64,000 nucleotides of DNA from Synechococcus sp. KORDI-100 (GCF_000737535.1 NZ_CP006269.1:2294001-2358000), one strand, 5' to 3'. Positions 25,727-36,583 are shown, counted from the first letter of the stretch. Notes: generated by a model not told the origin, from the sequence alone. Numbers and translations: made by a program.

Positions 25727-27202
25727 ATGCGGCCTTCCCTGTCTTCCGCCGCTCTGCAGGACTGGAGCGGAGATGTTCTTGTCGTTGGCCTGCTCAAGGA
25801 CGATGCCAGCGACAGCCGCAGCAACCTTGAACAGCGTTTCAACGGCCTCGGCAGCGCCCTCGAGCAACAGGAGTTCAAAGCCAAATCCGGCGAGCAGGTG
25901 GTGTTCAACCTGCTGGCTGATCAGGGCCCCAGACGCCTGGTCGTCCTTGGCCTAGGAGAGCCGGAATCCTTCACCCTGAATTGGCTTCGCAATGCCGCCG
26001 CCAAAGGGGCCAAGGCATCGAGCGGCTGCACCGGAACATTGGGCCTGATGCTGCCGTGGGATGGCTTTGAGCCAGCGGCCGCTGCCGCCGCCGCCGCAGA
26101 AGCCGTGCGCCTGGCGCTCTATGCCGACCAACGCTTCCGGAAGGAACCTGAACCGAGACGCATGCCCGGTAATCTCGAGTTGATCGGGCTGCCCTCTGCG
26201 GCAGAAACGAGCCTCGCCAGTGTGGACGCCGACTGCGCCGGGGTGGAGCTGGCCCGTCAGCTCGTGGCCGCCCCCCCCAATGAGGTAACCCCGAAGGTGC
26301 TGGCAGACACTGCTGAGCAACTGGCCAAGGATCACAACCTGGAGCTCACCGTGCTGGAGCGCAGCGACTGTGAAGCGCGGGGGATGGGTGCCTATCTGTC
26401 GGTCAGCCAGGGTTCCGATCTCGACCCCAAATTCATCCACCTCATCTACAGGCCCGCTGGTGAGGTCAAGCGACGCCTGGCCCTGGTGGGCAAGGGCCTC
26501 ACGTTTGATTCCGGCGGCTACAACCTCAAAGTCGGCGCCGCCCAGATCGACATGATGAAGTTCGACATGGGTGGCAGCGCTGCCGTGCTCGGAGCCATGC
26601 GCTCGATTGCCGAACGACGGCCTGCAGGCGTTGAGGTGCACATGGTGGTGGCCGCCTGCGAAAACATGATCAACGGATCCGCTGTGCATCCCGGCGACAT
26701 CGTGACGGCCTCCGACGGCACCAGCATCGAAATCAACAACACCGATGCCGAAGGCCGCCTGACCCTGGCCGATGCCCTGTTATTCGCCTGCGAACAGCAA
26801 CCCGATGCCGTTGTCGACCTCGCCACCCTGACCGGAGCCTGTGTGATCGCCCTGGGCGATGAGATGGCGGGATTCTGGAGCAACGACGAAGCGCTGGCCG
26901 AGGGGCTGCAGGGGGCAGCCGAGACCGCCTGTGAGGGGCTTTGGAGAATGCCGCTGCGTCAGTCCTACAAGGAAGGACTGAAATCAAAACTGGCGGATCT
27001 GAAAAACACAGGTCCACGACCTGGCGGCTCCATCACCGCTGCACTGTTCCTCCAGCATTTCGTGGCCAAGGGCACGGCATGGGCCCACATCGACATCGCC
27101 GGAACGGTCTGGTCGGACAAAGGCCGGGGAGCTGATCCGGCCGGAGCGACTGGCTATGGCGTCCGTACTCTTGTGAACTGGGTCTGCGGTCAGGCGAGCT
27201 GA
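25727..27202 (+). CDS. pepA: Leucyl aminopeptidase (M17)
   Basis: 491 residues. Cytosolic metallo-exopeptidase of the M17 family, a hexamer in known cases. The catalytic C-terminal domain shows GKGLTFDSGGYNLK (metal and active-site Lys), KFDMGGSAAVLGAM, the NNTDAEGRLTLADAL signature, and DLATLTGACVIALG. The variable N-terminal domain covers about 1-170. The ATG at 25727 (MRPSLSS) is chosen; the frame is open four codons further up with TTG. Confidence 0.96.
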   Translation: MRPSLSSAALQDWSGDVLVVGLLKDDASDSRSNLEQRFNGLGSALEQQEFKAKSGEQVVFNLLADQGPRRLVVLGLGEPESFTLNWLRNAAAKGAKASSGCTGTLGLMLPWDGFEPAAAAAAAAEAVRLALYADQRFRKEPEPRRMPGNLELIGLPSAAETSLASVDADCAGVELARQLVAAPPNEVTPKVLADTAEQLAKDHNLELTVLERSDCEARGMGAYLSVSQGSDLDPKFIHLIYRPAGEVKRRLALVGKGLTFDSGGYNLKVGAAQIDMMKFDMGGSAAVLGAMRSIAERRPAGVEVHMVVAACENMINGSAVHPGDIVTASDGTSIEINNTDAEGRLTLADALLFACEQQPDAVVDLATLTGACVIALGDEMAGFWSNDEALAEGLQGAAETACEGLWRMPLRQSYKEGLKSKLADLKNTGPRPGGSITAALFLQHFVAKGTAWAHIDIAGTVWSDKGRGADPAGATGYGVRTLVNWVCGQAS

Positions 27203-27205
27203 ATC

Positions 27206-27445
27206 ATGGATCCCTCACCGCTCCGCTGGTACTTGAAGGCACAGCTGGGGGTGCTCCTGCTTCCGGTGGGGCTATGCCTGTTCGGTGAAGCCGTCAGCCG
27301 ACGTGTTCTTCAGATGCTGGGGAAAGAGGCCGGACCATGGTTCTGGTACGGAACTATCAGCCTCGTCTGCATCAACGCAGGCCTCGGCCTGATGATCGAC
27401 AGCGGCATGACCAAGGGGTTCCCCGGCCGCCGGCACAGAAACTGA
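27206..27445 (+). CDS. Small membrane protein downstream of pepA
   Basis: 79 residues, two hydrophobic segments (about 11-27, LGVLLLPVGLCLFGEAV, and 46-64, FWYGTISLVCINAGLGLMI). It starts 3 bases after the pepA stop and is presumably co-transcribed with it. No family recognised. Confidence 0.6.
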   Translation: MDPSPLRWYLKAQLGVLLLPVGLCLFGEAVSRRVLQMLGKEAGPWFWYGTISLVCINAGLGLMIDSGMTKGFPGRRHRN

Positions 27446-27462
27446 TCAGGACCAGAAACTGG

Positions 27463-27651
27463 TCAGGATGCGACAGCTAATTCGGCAGCTGCACCGCGAC
27501 GTTCAGGGGTCTCAAGGGCATGGATCTGCCAGCGGGCACGGTCTGAACAGGTCGACAGAACGCGATCGAGGTCGTCGGAAGCGTGCTTCGGAGAGTCGTA
27601 TGGACCAACGTGACGGGTCCCGAGACCATCCTTAATGGTCAGCAAATACAT
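27463..27651 (-). CDS. Conserved small hypothetical protein
   Basis: 62 residues from the ATG at 27651: MYLLTIKDGLGTRHVGPYDS leads into KHASDDLDRVLSTCSDRARWQIHALE. The pattern of short beta strand, turn and helix suggests a compact alpha/beta fold. An upstream ATG at 27714 adds a basic, less gene-like extension. Function unknown. Confidence 0.55.
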   Translation of the reverse strand: MYLLTIKDGLGTRHVGPYDSPKHASDDLDRVLSTCSDRARWQIHALETPERRGAAAELAVAS

Positions 27652-27803
27652 ACATTTCCTCCCGCTCTCTCGCCTCTGATGGTACGAGCTGCTCCAAGCA
27701 TGGACTAGAGGCAAGAACCCTGATGTTCACTGAGAACTGGAAGCCTCAAAACCTGTTGCATATTTTATATTTTTCAAAGGTTGATATACAGCTTCTTAAG
27801 GAT

Positions 27804-28439
27804 TCACTCGGATTTGCCAGGAGTTGTCCACGCCGTTGACTGTCGTGCCCGCTCTCCCCACACCGTGTCGAGTCGGCGATCGCGACCACAGCTCAGACGG
27901 TAGAAGTTGTATCTCACGGCATTGTGTTCGGCGTAATCCTGGTGGTAGTCCTCGGCCGGCCAGAAACGCTCCGTATTGCGCAACTCCACCCTCAGATCTG
28001 AGCGCCGTCGTCCCAGCTCCAGCGCTGCGGCCTGGGCACTGGCCTCGGCTTCGTGGGCCTGGGCCCCGTCTGCGGTGAAGATCACCGGGCGATAGGAGTC
28101 GCCTCGATCACAGAACTGCCCCTCACCATCGAGGGGATCGACATTGCGCCAGTAACTGCGAAGCAGAGAGCTGTATCGAATCTCAGCCGGATCGAAGCGC
28201 ACCTGCACTACTTCCTGATGGCCGGTGGTCTCACTGGTCACCTGGCGATAGGTGGGGTTGTCGACATGGCCACCGCTGTAGCCGCTGATCACCTCCACAA
28301 CACCGGGAAGCGACTCCAGGTCGTGCTCCATGCACCAGAAACAGCCCCCGGCGAAAACCGCTGTCTCAAGATCCGCCGCCCCAGAGGGCAGCGCCCACCA
28401 GAACCAGATCGTCATCAAAAGGGCCAGCGCACGCGTCAT
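27804..28439 (-). CDS. msrA: Peptide methionine-(S)-sulfoxide reductase, exported
   Basis: 211 residues. It reduces Met-S-sulfoxide in oxidised proteins. The catalytic [18 protein letters not shown] is followed by [33 protein letters not shown], typical of MsrA, and by YHQDY near the C-terminus. A signal peptide ([20 protein letters not shown]) places it in the periplasm or thylakoid lumen. Its start overlaps the lpxB stop by 4 bases, so it rides at the end of the lipid A operon, fitting a role in protecting envelope proteins. Confidence 0.93.
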   Translation of the reverse strand: MTRALALLMTIWFWWALPSGAADLETAVFAGGCFWCMEHDLESLPGVVEVISGYSGGHVDNPTYRQVTSETTGHQEVVQVRFDPAEIRYSSLLRSYWRNVDPLDGEGQFCDRGDSYRPVIFTADGAQAHEAEASAQAAALELGRRRSDLRVELRNTERFWPAEDYHQDYAEHNAVRYNFYRLSCGRDRRLDTVWGERARQSTAWTTPGKSE

Positions 28440-29617
28440 GCCGTTACCTGATCGAGAATCGCCGCGGCGGCACGATCGGTGACGCCAGGTTGACCCAGGG
28501 TGGCGCGCAGACGGTCGTAACCGTCGAGCATCTGCTGCCGAACGGACGCCTCCTCCAACAGGGGGAGCGCTTCGGCGACCAGTGCATCGGCGGTGAGTTG
28601 ATCCTGCAGCAGCTCCGGCACCAGTCGCTCCTTCAGCAGCAGGTTCACAGGAGAGATGTGATCCACCTGGAATCGCAGCAGATGTCTGGCCACAAGGGCC
28701 GTGACCCGACTGACGCGATAGCCCACCACCTGTGGAACCCCCTGGAGCGCCAACTCAAGATTCACCGTCCCGGACTTGCCGAGAGCCAGATCAGCAGCCG
28801 CAAACAGGGATTTCTTCAGGCCATCAGCCTCGGCGGCAGCAATCACCCGCGCCTGTCGAACGCCGGCCTGCTGCAGCGCCTCCTCCAGCGGTTGTTCAAA
28901 TCGCTTCAATCCCGCTGGCACCAGCACCTGCAAGTCAGGGAAACGGACTTGCAGCTGTGCAGCCGCATCCGCCAGATGCGGCATCAGGTATTTGAGCTCC
29001 TGTGGACGGGACGCAGGCAACAGCAGCAGCACCGGTGCATCCGGAGCGAGGCCGAGGCGATTCCGCGCTGCTCGTCGGTCCGGCAAATCCCGCACACTGT
29101 CCAGCAATGGATGGCCCACCCAGGTGACATCGGCTCCGCGGGAGGAGTAGAACTCCGCCTCCGCCGGGAAAATCGCCAGGATCCGATCGGTGAATCCGAG
29201 CAGCTCGGTGGTGCTGCCATCGCCGAAACGCCAGGCCCATTCCTGAGGAGCGATGTAATACGTGATCGGCAAGTGCGCGTGCTGCTTCCGCAACTTGCGT
29301 CCAAGCCGCACATTTGCCCCCACGTAATCAATCAGCACCACACCGTCGAGAGGACGGGAGCGCAGCAACCGGTCCACCCGCGCCTGCAGGCGCAGGGTCG
29401 GAAGGATCAGGGGGATGGCCTCCCAGAGGCCAATGGCACCCATCGGTGCAGTGTCCTCGAGCAGTTCCGCCCCGGCCTGCTGCATCCGCACACCACCAAG
29501 GGCCAGCAACTCGAGGCTGATGTTCCGTCGGGAGGCTTCCCGGTGCAGAGCATCAATCAACAGGCTGCCCTGCAGATCACCGGACACTTCCCCGGTGCTG
29601 ATCAGCAGCCGAACCAT
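28436..29617 (-). CDS. lpxB: Lipid-A-disaccharide synthase
   Basis: 393 residues, GT19 glycosyltransferase that joins UDP-diacylglucosamine and lipid X. Seen are [19 protein letters not shown] at the N-terminus, [46 protein letters not shown] and [30 protein letters not shown]. The last resembles the nucleotide-sugar site. It is the fifth enzyme in an unbroken run with lpxC, fabZ and lpxA, touching lpxA by one base. Confidence 0.95.
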   Translation of the reverse strand: MVRLLISTGEVSGDLQGSLLIDALHREASRRNISLELLALGGVRMQQAGAELLEDTAPMGAIGLWEAIPLILPTLRLQARVDRLLRSRPLDGVVLIDYVGANVRLGRKLRKQHAHLPITYYIAPQEWAWRFGDGSTTELLGFTDRILAIFPAEAEFYSSRGADVTWVGHPLLDSVRDLPDRRAARNRLGLAPDAPVLLLLPASRPQELKYLMPHLADAAAQLQVRFPDLQVLVPAGLKRFEQPLEEALQQAGVRQARVIAAAEADGLKKSLFAAADLALGKSGTVNLELALQGVPQVVGYRVSRVTALVARHLLRFQVDHISPVNLLLKERLVPELLQDQLTADALVAEALPLLEEASVRQQMLDGYDRLRATLGQPGVTDRAAAAILDQVTA

Positions 29618-30441
29618 CAGCGGCTGCCCAAGGCTGGCATCGGCCCTCGTCGGCCCTTGCTGATCGAGGCCTCCAGAAAACTGCAGAGGTGTTCCGCTGC
29701 GGGCAGAAGCTCCAGCTCACGAGCCTGCTTGAGACCCTCGGCGATGACCTGATCGGAGCGATAAATCAGATTCCAGACCTCCTGCAACTGCTTCAGTTCC
29801 TGTCCCCCTTGCCTGGAGGCCAGACCGCTGCGACGAAGACCCACTTTGTTCAAGGCCCGCACCCTGCCGGGGTGGCCCTCCACCAGGCAATACGGCGGTA
29901 CATCCCGGTCCACCCGAGTCATCCCGCCCACCATCGCCATGCCACCGATGTGCACGAACTGATGGATGCCAAGGCAACCGCCGATCACTGCTCGATCTTC
30001 AATGATCACGTGGCCAGCAACCTGGATTGCATTGGACATCACGATGCCATTGCCCAGCTCGCAGTTGTGACCGAGGTGGCAATATGCCATCAGGAGGTTG
30101 CGATCCCCGATGCTGGTGCGCTCTCCTTCGTCAGTGGCGCGGTTGATCGTGACGCACTCCCGAATCGTGTTGCCATCGCCGATGACCACCTCCGTCGAGG
30201 CTCCGCGATATTTGAGATCCTGAGGCTCCTGGCCAAGGCAGGCACCGGGAAACACCTTGTTGTCGCGCCCCAACGTGAGTCGCCCCTCCAGGACCGCATT
30301 CGGTCCGATCCAGCAGTTTTCGCCGATCACCACATCCGGTCCAACCACGGCACCTGGACCGATCACCACCCCGGCAGCGATCTGCGCTTTGGCATCCACC
30401 ACCGCCTTGTCATGAATCTGGATGGATCGCGTCTCGCTCAT
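29617..30441 (-). CDS. lpxA: UDP-N-acetylglucosamine O-acyltransferase
   Basis: 274 residues. First step of lipid A synthesis, moving a 3-hydroxyacyl chain from ACP. A left-handed beta-helix of hexapeptide repeats ([22 protein letters not shown]) runs over the first ~190 residues, then a helical C-terminal domain. The catalytic His is in [27 protein letters not shown] is the standard N-terminus. Confidence 0.96.
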   Translation of the reverse strand: MSETRSIQIHDKAVVDAKAQIAAGVVIGPGAVVGPDVVIGENCWIGPNAVLEGRLTLGRDNKVFPGACLGQEPQDLKYRGASTEVVIGDGNTIRECVTINRATDEGERTSIGDRNLLMAYCHLGHNCELGNGIVMSNAIQVAGHVIIEDRAVIGGCLGIHQFVHIGGMAMVGGMTRVDRDVPPYCLVEGHPGRVRALNKVGLRRSGLASRQGGQELKQLQEVWNLIYRSDQVIAEGLKQARELELLPAAEHLCSFLEASISKGRRGPMPALGSR

Positions 30442-30446
30442 GGGTC

Positions 30447-30902
30447 TCAGTCCACCAGAGAGAACATCAGCTCACCGGAACAAACCAGCTGACCATCAAC
30501 GGTTGCCTCGGCGCGGACCTTACCGAAGCGCTTGCGCTTGAGACTGAGCAATTCGCAACTGATGGTCAACTGATCGCCCGGAACCACAGGACGACGAAAC
30601 CGAACCCCATCGATTCCGGCAAACACAAACAACCCCTTCGGGAGATCTGGCATCTGGGTCACGATCAGCCCACCCACCTGGGCCATGGCCTCAACAATCA
30701 GAACACCCGGCATCAGCGGGCGATCGGGGAAATGTCCCTGAAAATGCGGTTCATTGATGGTGATGTTCTTGATCGCAACGGCCGAGACGCCAGGCTCGTA
30801 AGCGATCACCCGATCCACCAGAGCAAAGGGATAACGGTGGGGCAGCAAGCCAGCGATCTGCTCACTGTTGAGCACAACATCGACGGCGGGGGAATCAGTC
30901 AC
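30447..30902 (-). CDS. fabZ: 3-hydroxyacyl-ACP dehydratase FabZ
   Basis: 151 residues, hot-dog fold. Dehydrates 3-hydroxyacyl-ACP in fatty acid elongation, competing with LpxA for substrate. [14 protein letters not shown], the catalytic [20 protein letters not shown] (His and Glu) and [15 protein letters not shown] are all present. It lies between lpxC and lpxA as in many bacteria, with a 4-base overlap with lpxC. Confidence 0.97.
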   Translation of the reverse strand: MTDSPAVDVVLNSEQIAGLLPHRYPFALVDRVIAYEPGVSAVAIKNITINEPHFQGHFPDRPLMPGVLIVEAMAQVGGLIVTQMPDLPKGLFVFAGIDGVRFRRPVVPGDQLTISCELLSLKRKRFGKVRAEATVDGQLVCSGELMFSLVD

Positions 30903-31756
30903 AGAGCGGGAGTGAGGCTGGCGTCCTGAAGTGCGGCGGCAAGCTCGGTGTGCAGTCCGTGGGATCCGCGGTACACGAGCACCTGGGCCTGCGGAAAACC
31001 CACCAAGGCCAGGTCACCGATCAGGTCAAGGATCTTATGGCGCACGGGTTCATCCGGGAACCGCAGGGGTGGATTGAGCCAGCCGTCACCATCGCAAACC
31101 AGGGCGTTGTCCAGGGCACCTCCTTGGATCAGGCCTGCTGCACGCAACTGTTCCACCTGATCACGAAAGCCGAAGGTCCGTGCCGGTGCGATCTCGCTCA
31201 CGAAACGATCGGGGGTGAGCTCGATCGCCAGCTGCTGACGCCCAATCGCTGCCTGGGGAAAGTCGATCACACCAACCAGAGAGAAGCGCTCCGCTGGAGT
31301 CGCTGTGATCACGCTGCTGCCCCTTGAGCGCACCAGAGGTTGCTGCAACGGTGCCTGTTGGGGGCGGGGGCTGCCTGCCGGTGTCATGCCCGCCTCAGCG
31401 ATCGCTTCAACCCAGTCCTGGGCCGAACCATCCAGCAGCGGCACTTCATTACCACTCAGCTGGATCTCCACATGGCTGAGACCACAGCCCGCCAGGGCCG
31501 CCAGCAGATGCTCCACCGTGGCGACTCTCCTGTGACCCAGTTCCAGGGTTGTGCACAGGGAACTGTCGCGAACCTGATCAGGACGCAGGCGGATTGCTGG
31601 CCGAGGGTCCCCGGAGAAACTCAGGTGAATTCCTGGCCGATCAGAAGGACGCAACACGACCTCGGCATCGCGACCGCTGTGCAGACCAACTCCCGAGCGC
31701 GCCACAGGGCGACTGAGAGTCCAGGCTCCTGAATAGTCCTGTGGCCAGTTGGTCAC
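30899..31756 (-). CDS. lpxC: UDP-3-O-acyl-GlcNAc deacetylase
   Basis: 285 residues, zinc amidase and committed step of lipid A synthesis. [13 protein letters not shown] gives the first zinc His, [15 protein letters not shown] the conserved DGSA, and [14 protein letters not shown] the second His and Asp. [22 protein letters not shown] is the substrate-binding insert. The start is GTG at 31756, sharing one base with the bamA stop. Confidence 0.95.
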   Translation of the reverse strand: MTNWPQDYSGAWTLSRPVARSGVGLHSGRDAEVVLRPSDRPGIHLSFSGDPRPAIRLRPDQVRDSSLCTTLELGHRRVATVEHLLAALAGCGLSHVEIQLSGNEVPLLDGSAQDWVEAIAEAGMTPAGSPRPQQAPLQQPLVRSRGSSVITATPAERFSLVGVIDFPQAAIGRQQLAIELTPDRFVSEIAPARTFGFRDQVEQLRAAGLIQGGALDNALVCDGDGWLNPPLRFPDEPVRHKILDLIGDLALVGFPQAQVLVYRGSHGLHTELAAALQDASLTPAL

Positions 31757-34044
31757 TAGAACTTCCAGCCGACTCCGAGATTGAAGCGCCAGTCGCCACT
31801 GAAATCCTTGCTGGCCACTTCCAGACGAAGCGGCCCGACCGGTGTGGACACAATCACGCCGGTTCCAACCGACACGCCGGAGCCGTCCTTGTCCAGCAGG
31901 AGGCCCGGTTTTCCCGGGACATTGCTCTGGGTCCCGAAGTCGGTGCCGGCATCAACGAACACCTCGCCCTGGAAGATGCTGATCAGGGGGAAGCGATATT
32001 CCACCGTGATTTCACCAAAACTCTGGGACACACCCAGATCACAGTCGTACCAGCCTCGGATGGAGTTCGACCCACCCATGCAGAACGCTTCATAGGGAGG
32101 AACTTCGCCCACGATGGTGCCGGCCTTCACCTGAACGCCAATGGCCTGAGGGCAATCAGCCTCCTCGCCGGGCTTGGGACGACACCCCTTGTGAAACTTC
32201 AACCAGTTCACAGGGAAGAACTGCGTGTAGGTCCCCCTCAACCGGTTGAAGGTGGGGGAATCCTCGTTCACGCCAATGAACTGCTCGGTCGTTGCCGTGA
32301 AGAAATTACCGCTGGTTGGATTGCGTGGATCGTTGAAGTTGTTGTACGTGGCACCGATGCGGAACGAAACGAGATTGTTGGTGTCCGCACAGTTGTAGGA
32401 GACGCAAATCACGTCCTTGTTTTTGGTTCGACCGTTCTTGTAATTGTTGGTGGACGCTCCGTATGGACGGGACTCACCCAGGAAGTTGATGGGCCGGACA
32501 TTGGCAACGGAGAATCCCAGCAGGCCCCTCCAGGGTCCCGCTTCGTAGGGGCTTCCATTCAATGGGCGGGAGAAGAAGATGCGACCACCGGTCTTGCGGA
32601 GAGCGATGGAGTCGCCCTCGAAATCGAACCAGCTTTTGTTGGGATAGTCATCTTCAGCCTTGTTGACTGAATTGAATTTGCGGTCAGCGGGGTTGTTACT
32701 GGATCTGATGTTGTAGGCGTACTTGTTGCCGTTATCGATGTAGCCGTCGACGGTGCGGATGTTGCCGTTGTTTTCACTCTGGAAACCCTGAGGCACCTCC
32801 TGGCTGAGGAACAGTGCACCGGAGAACGAGGTGCGGTGGGGATCGCCGTAAATCCAGGGATCCGTGAAGGTGAGATTCGCCAGACCGCCGTACTGGCCGT
32901 AGGTGAGATTCAGACCGAGGTTCCAGGCACGACCGAACAGGTTGGTGTCCTGGAGCTGGACCTGGCCGAACACACCTTGGCTCTGGCTGTAGCCGAGGCC
33001 TCCGGAGAGCTGACCGGTGGACTGCTCGACGATCCCAAGAACGATGATCACCTCTCCGGGCGCCTCCGGCACCGGCTTCAGCGTCACCTTCACGTCGCTG
33101 AACAGGCTCGTTCCGTATAGGCGACGGATGTCTGCCTCGAGCGTTTTGCGATTGAAGATATCTCCGGGTTTGGTGGAGATTTCCCTGGTGACAACCCATT
33201 CCTTGGTTTTCCCCTCAATCGGATTGCCGTTTTCGTCCTCGCTTTCCCCTTCGTTATTGATGAAGTCGACTTCCACACCCGCCACCGTTCCCTGGGTGAG
33301 CTTCAGGGTGACCAGACCATCGGGACTGACCCGCTCCGGTCCCGTGATCCTGGCGAGTGAATAACCCTCGTCTGCAAACCACTTCTGCAACTCCTTCATG
33401 CGTTTCTGAAGGTCGTTGAGATTCAACGTGCGTCCGTAATCGGATCCAAACGTGTCTTCAAGCACCTCGGTGGGGAGCTGCTCGGAGGGAGGGTTCAGCT
33501 CAACGGCGGAGAGCGTGGGGAACGGCTCAACCTGCACGATCACCTGGACACCCAGGGGACCATTCACCGGAGTGATCCGCACATCGGAAAACCAACCCGT
33601 GGCCTGGATGGCATCGAGATCACGCTGGAGTTCCGAGCGCGTCACGCGGCTGCCTGGTCGCACCTGCATGGCGTCGTAGGCGGCGATCTGAAGACGTTCC
33701 TCCTCGGGGTGGCCGCTGATCCCCTCAATCAGAATCTCGGAGATCAGAACCCGAGGTTCCTCAATCACCGTCTCCTGCTCAGTCAGCGTCTCCTGCTCGG
33801 TGACAACCGGTGCGTCACCCGGAACCTGGTCGACCTCAACCGACTCGGTCTCCGTGACTGTCTCCTCGACGTCCTGTGAAATCTCCTCTTCTGGAATCAC
33901 GTCCACCGAAAGAGACTCCGATTGAGCGATGTACGGCACCGACTCGGCCCGTAACGGTGCGGCCAGCAGCGGCAAACCCAGAGCCAATCCGAGAGCACCC
34001 TGCCGGACAGCAACTGTTGGGCGGCAGGAGGAACGTCGGATCAT
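31756..34044 (-). CDS. bamA: BamA/Omp85 outer-membrane assembly protein
   Basis: 762 residues. Signal peptide (LGLALGLPLLAAPLRA), then an acidic Glu/Val/Thr-rich linker (about 45-105), about three POTRA repeats to ~400 (ISEILIEGISGHPEEERLQI; VQVIVQVEPFPTLSAVELN; VEVDFINNEGE), and a C-terminal barrel with MGGSNSIRGWYDCDLG (the VRGF-like motif, here IRGW) and IVSTPVGPLRLEVA, ending GVGWKF. It inserts beta-barrels such as the one encoded at 15934. The purC stop is 41 bases upstream and lpxC follows directly. Confidence 0.95.
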   Translation of the reverse strand: MIRRSSCRPTVAVRQGALGLALGLPLLAAPLRAESVPYIAQSESLSVDVIPEEEISQDVEETVTETESVEVDQVPGDAPVVTEQETLTEQETVIEEPRVLISEILIEGISGHPEEERLQIAAYDAMQVRPGSRVTRSELQRDLDAIQATGWFSDVRITPVNGPLGVQVIVQVEPFPTLSAVELNPPSEQLPTEVLEDTFGSDYGRTLNLNDLQKRMKELQKWFADEGYSLARITGPERVSPDGLVTLKLTQGTVAGVEVDFINNEGESEDENGNPIEGKTKEWVVTREISTKPGDIFNRKTLEADIRRLYGTSLFSDVKVTLKPVPEAPGEVIIVLGIVEQSTGQLSGGLGYSQSQGVFGQVQLQDTNLFGRAWNLGLNLTYGQYGGLANLTFTDPWIYGDPHRTSFSGALFLSQEVPQGFQSENNGNIRTVDGYIDNGNKYAYNIRSSNNPADRKFNSVNKAEDDYPNKSWFDFEGDSIALRKTGGRIFFSRPLNGSPYEAGPWRGLLGFSVANVRPINFLGESRPYGASTNNYKNGRTKNKDVICVSYNCADTNNLVSFRIGATYNNFNDPRNPTSGNFFTATTEQFIGVNEDSPTFNRLRGTYTQFFPVNWLKFHKGCRPKPGEEADCPQAIGVQVKAGTIVGEVPPYEAFCMGGSNSIRGWYDCDLGVSQSFGEITVEYRFPLISIFQGEVFVDAGTDFGTQSNVPGKPGLLLDKDGSGVSVGTGVIVSTPVGPLRLEVASKDFSGDWRFNLGVGWKF

Positions 34045-34085
34045 CGAGACGGAGTCCGGGCAGAGCCATAAAACGTCCGCCGAAC

Positions 34086-34835
34086 TTACATGCAGTTCCG
34101 GGGGTTGGAGGTCGAGGCTTGGACCCGTTTAAGGACCTCCCCGTAGGCCTCCATGACACCCCCGAGATCCTTACGAAAACGATCCTTGTCCAGGATCCGA
34201 TCCTTGGCATCCGTGCTGTTGCGGTCCCAGAGCCTGCAGGTGTCTGGGCTGATTTCATCAGCCAGCAGCAGCTCACCTGAGGCAGTGATGCCAAGTTCGA
34301 GCTTGAAATCAACCAATTGCAGGCCGATTCCCTCGAAAAAAGGAATCAATGCGGCATTGACGCGGCGCGCCAGTTGTTCAATCGCTAACAATTGATTTGC
34401 GTCAGCGATCCCGATCAAACGCACACGCGCTTCGGTGAGCAACGGATCAGCAAGAGCATCATCCTTGTAATAGAGATCCAGCAGGGCCGGGCTGATCGGG
34501 GTTCCTTCGGCAATCGGCGTCTGGCGACAGAGGGATCCGGTGGAGATGTTGCGCAACACCACCTCGAGCGGAATGATCTCCACCCGTCTGACCTTCATCC
34601 AGGTCTCCCCCGCCAAACCGATGTAATGGCTTGGAATGCCGGCGGCTTCCAGCAACTCGAACAAGCGCGCTGAGATCTGACAGTTCAATCGCCCCTTGTC
34701 TGCCAGCTGAGCCTTTTTCTGCGCATTGAATGCCGTTGCATCGTTCTTGAACTCCACCAACACCTGATCGGGGTTGGTCGTGGCATAAATCCGCTTGGCT
34801 TTTCCCTCGTACAGCAGGTCTCCGTGATCAGGCAT
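34086..34835 (-). CDS. purC: SAICAR synthetase
   Basis: 249 residues, purine synthesis step 8 (CAIR plus aspartate). [45 protein letters not shown] and [11 protein letters not shown] are family signatures, with [12 protein letters not shown] at the ATP site. The ATG at 34835 ([12 protein letters not shown]) fits the usual length better than one six codons upstream. It is likely the first gene of the purC-bamA-lpx run. Confidence 0.96.
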   Translation of the reverse strand: MPDHGDLLYEGKAKRIYATTNPDQVLVEFKNDATAFNAQKKAQLADKGRLNCQISARLFELLEAAGIPSHYIGLAGETWMKVRRVEIIPLEVVLRNISTGSLCRQTPIAEGTPISPALLDLYYKDDALADPLLTEARVRLIGIADANQLLAIEQLARRVNAALIPFFEGIGLQLVDFKLELGITASGELLLADEISPDTCRLWDRNSTDAKDRILDKDRFRKDLGGVMEAYGEVLKRVQASTSNPRNCM

Positions 34836-35372
34836 AACCCCCAGATGCAGCAAGCGCCGAAGCGGCTTTGGTGTTTGAACGGCGAGTGCCGTCGGATCCA
34901 GTCAAATCCATGGGCAAGTCCATGCGGAGATAAAAAGCAGGTGATGCGCCACAAGAGGACAGGAAGGCTGCAGGAGCCACTCCCTCAACAAAACAGTGGT
35001 CACACCGTCGCAGGTCTGTAGAGAGCAACGTCGGCAAGGTGGGTTGCAGACATGAACTGGGAGCACAGGATTGTCACAAGCCCGAGAATCTGTGGAGATG
35101 CCGTAGCAACAGAGTGAGGGAGGCTGGTGTCAACGAAAGAGTGTCAGGAGCGATCCTTGGACAGACTTCCAAAACATCGACTTGCGCCGATAAGTCGAGT
35201 CATCGTGGAAGCCAAGGGGCAAACATTGAAGACATGAATCAAATGAGGCCTATCTGGCTGCTGTTAAGGAGCTGGGCATGCAGAGCAGTTAAGTTCATAT
35301 GCTATTCACGCTAACAACAACAGATCATCCTTTTGTAGCTATTGTTGGTACAATCACACTATCTCAGCGATC
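34836..35372. other. Gene-free interval upstream of purC
   Basis: About 540 bases. The part next to purC should contain its promoter. Several short open frames on both strands have Cys/Arg/Ser-rich, shadow-like composition. From about 35250 the sequence becomes AT-rich and leads into the secreted-protein gene at 35373. No repeat or RNA gene recognised. Confidence 0.5.
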
Positions 35373-35762
35373 ATGAAGTGGGCAAAACTTTTGCTGTACG
35401 GCTTTCTTATGCCTACCGTTATGACCCTGACCTCTTCGAAGGTTTCGGCCGATCTTGTGCTTCCACAAAAGCTTCAAGACAATGCAAAACGTTTAATGCC
35501 TAAGGGCGATTTCCGGCAGGGCATGCAACTGGGGATGATGGCTGGTTCAATGTCTTCATTCTGCATTATGGCCAAAGAGGGCGTTATTGTGCCGGGTGAA
35601 GGACCAATCACCGTCGACAATTTGAATGGTCTTTCAAGCTCACTCCTTTCAAAAGTGCGGTCCGAATTTAATGATTACTTGTTTGAATATCAGAAGCTTG
35701 GGCTGAACATGGGCATTGCCGAATGCAATCAAATCCTTGGCGTAGAACTTGACTTCAGGTGA
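35373..35762 (+). CDS. Small secreted hypothetical protein
   Basis: 129 residues. Signal peptide (KLLLYGFLMPTVMTLTSSKVSA), then a helical mature protein: LPQKLQDNAKRLMPKGDFRQ, followed by GMQLGMMAGSMSSFCIMAKE. Two Cys in the mature part suggest a disulfide (SFC and AEC). No family recognised. It sits alone in the second AT-rich islet. Confidence 0.6.
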   Translation: MKWAKLLLYGFLMPTVMTLTSSKVSADLVLPQKLQDNAKRLMPKGDFRQGMQLGMMAGSMSSFCIMAKEGVIVPGEGPITVDNLNGLSSSLLSKVRSEFNDYLFEYQKLGLNMGIAECNQILGVELDFR

Positions 35763-35824
35763 AACCAGAAACTGGTGAAAGGTTCTGCCTTGACTCAGCG
35801 ACAGCAGGACGAGCAATCGGTCGT

Positions 35825-36043
35825 TCAACAACAGCTCCGGAACCTTACGAACTTCCAACGATTCATTTCAGATGGATTGATTGCGTCGTTGATCTTGACG
35901 AGAACGCGAACCAATCTCTCTGCATGATCTGAAATGTCTTTATGGTCATTCCCCATACCACCGATTGAGACAGGTTCAGTTGATGTCAGCCTTTCCTGTG
36001 CAGAGCAAATGGTATCGGTGAATTCAAAACTTGAGGACGGCAT
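35825..36043 (-). CDS. Possible small hypothetical protein
   Basis: 72 residues from MPSSSFEFTDTICSAQERLT. The later part (DISDHAERLVRVLVKINDAI) looks like an amphipathic helix. An overlapping frame on the other strand at 36031-36240 is about as long, so the choice is uncertain. No family recognised. Confidence 0.3.
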   Translation of the reverse strand: MPSSSFEFTDTICSAQERLTSTEPVSIGGMGNDHKDISDHAERLVRVLVKINDAINPSEMNRWKFVRFRSCC

Positions 36044-36325
36044 GTTCAAGCCTCTCAACAGTTTCAGAGAGTTCCATCATCCCCATCGATCCTCATGAGC
36101 GTATGCCTATCGCAATACACAAGAGCCATCAAGCAGTCACGCATGAGCCGTCAGCGGATAACGGGATGATTGTTCAAGTTCAAGACGTTGCTGACGAGAT
36201 GCCTGCTGATTCATTGAATGGAGCTCACGCGCTGTCTTGATGCTCAGCTTCCACTGGCGCGTCATGTCCATCACGTCATAAAAAAATAAGGAGATGGGCT
36301 GAGCTCCAGGGGCGAACTAACGGCG

Positions 36326-36583
36326 TCATGATCGAATCGTCTGCTCAAGCTTCATCAGCATCAGAGACCGCTGACCCGACAAGACAAACCAGCAGGCACC
36401 TCCGGCGACACCAATGAATGCGACCACTCCAAGCGCTACCCCTGCTGTTCCGATATTGAGGTCACGTTGACAAGCGTCAAAGCCTGGGCCTGGCTCGCAG
36501 CGAGGCAAGACAGCCCTTAGGAGGCCCTCCTGTCCCGCAGGTCCTGCACCTCCGTACCCCCTGATCTGAGCCTCGGCGAGCAT
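36326..36583 (-). CDS. Small membrane protein
   Basis: 85 residues: a Gly/Pro-rich N-terminus with two cysteines (LPRCEPGPGFDACQRDL), one strong membrane segment (TAGVALGVVAFIGVAGGACWFVL) and a short tail SGQRSLMLMKLEQTIRS. The pattern is that of an anchored small protein. The GC content is higher than in the islet around it. No family recognised. Confidence 0.5.
   Translation of the reverse strand: MLAEAQIRGYGGAGPAGQEGLLRAVLPRCEPGPGFDACQRDLNIGTAGVALGVVAFIGVAGGACWFVLSGQRSLMLMKLEQTIRS

Noticed and set aside
35039-35314. 91-codon plus-strand frame
   Set aside because: Arg/Ser/Cys-rich composition without hydrophobic core, no conserved motif, TTG-type start; looks random.
36031-36240. 69-codon plus-strand frame
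   Set aside because: Overlaps the minus-strand candidate ending at 36043 and has no motif. It cannot be ruled out but was not listed.
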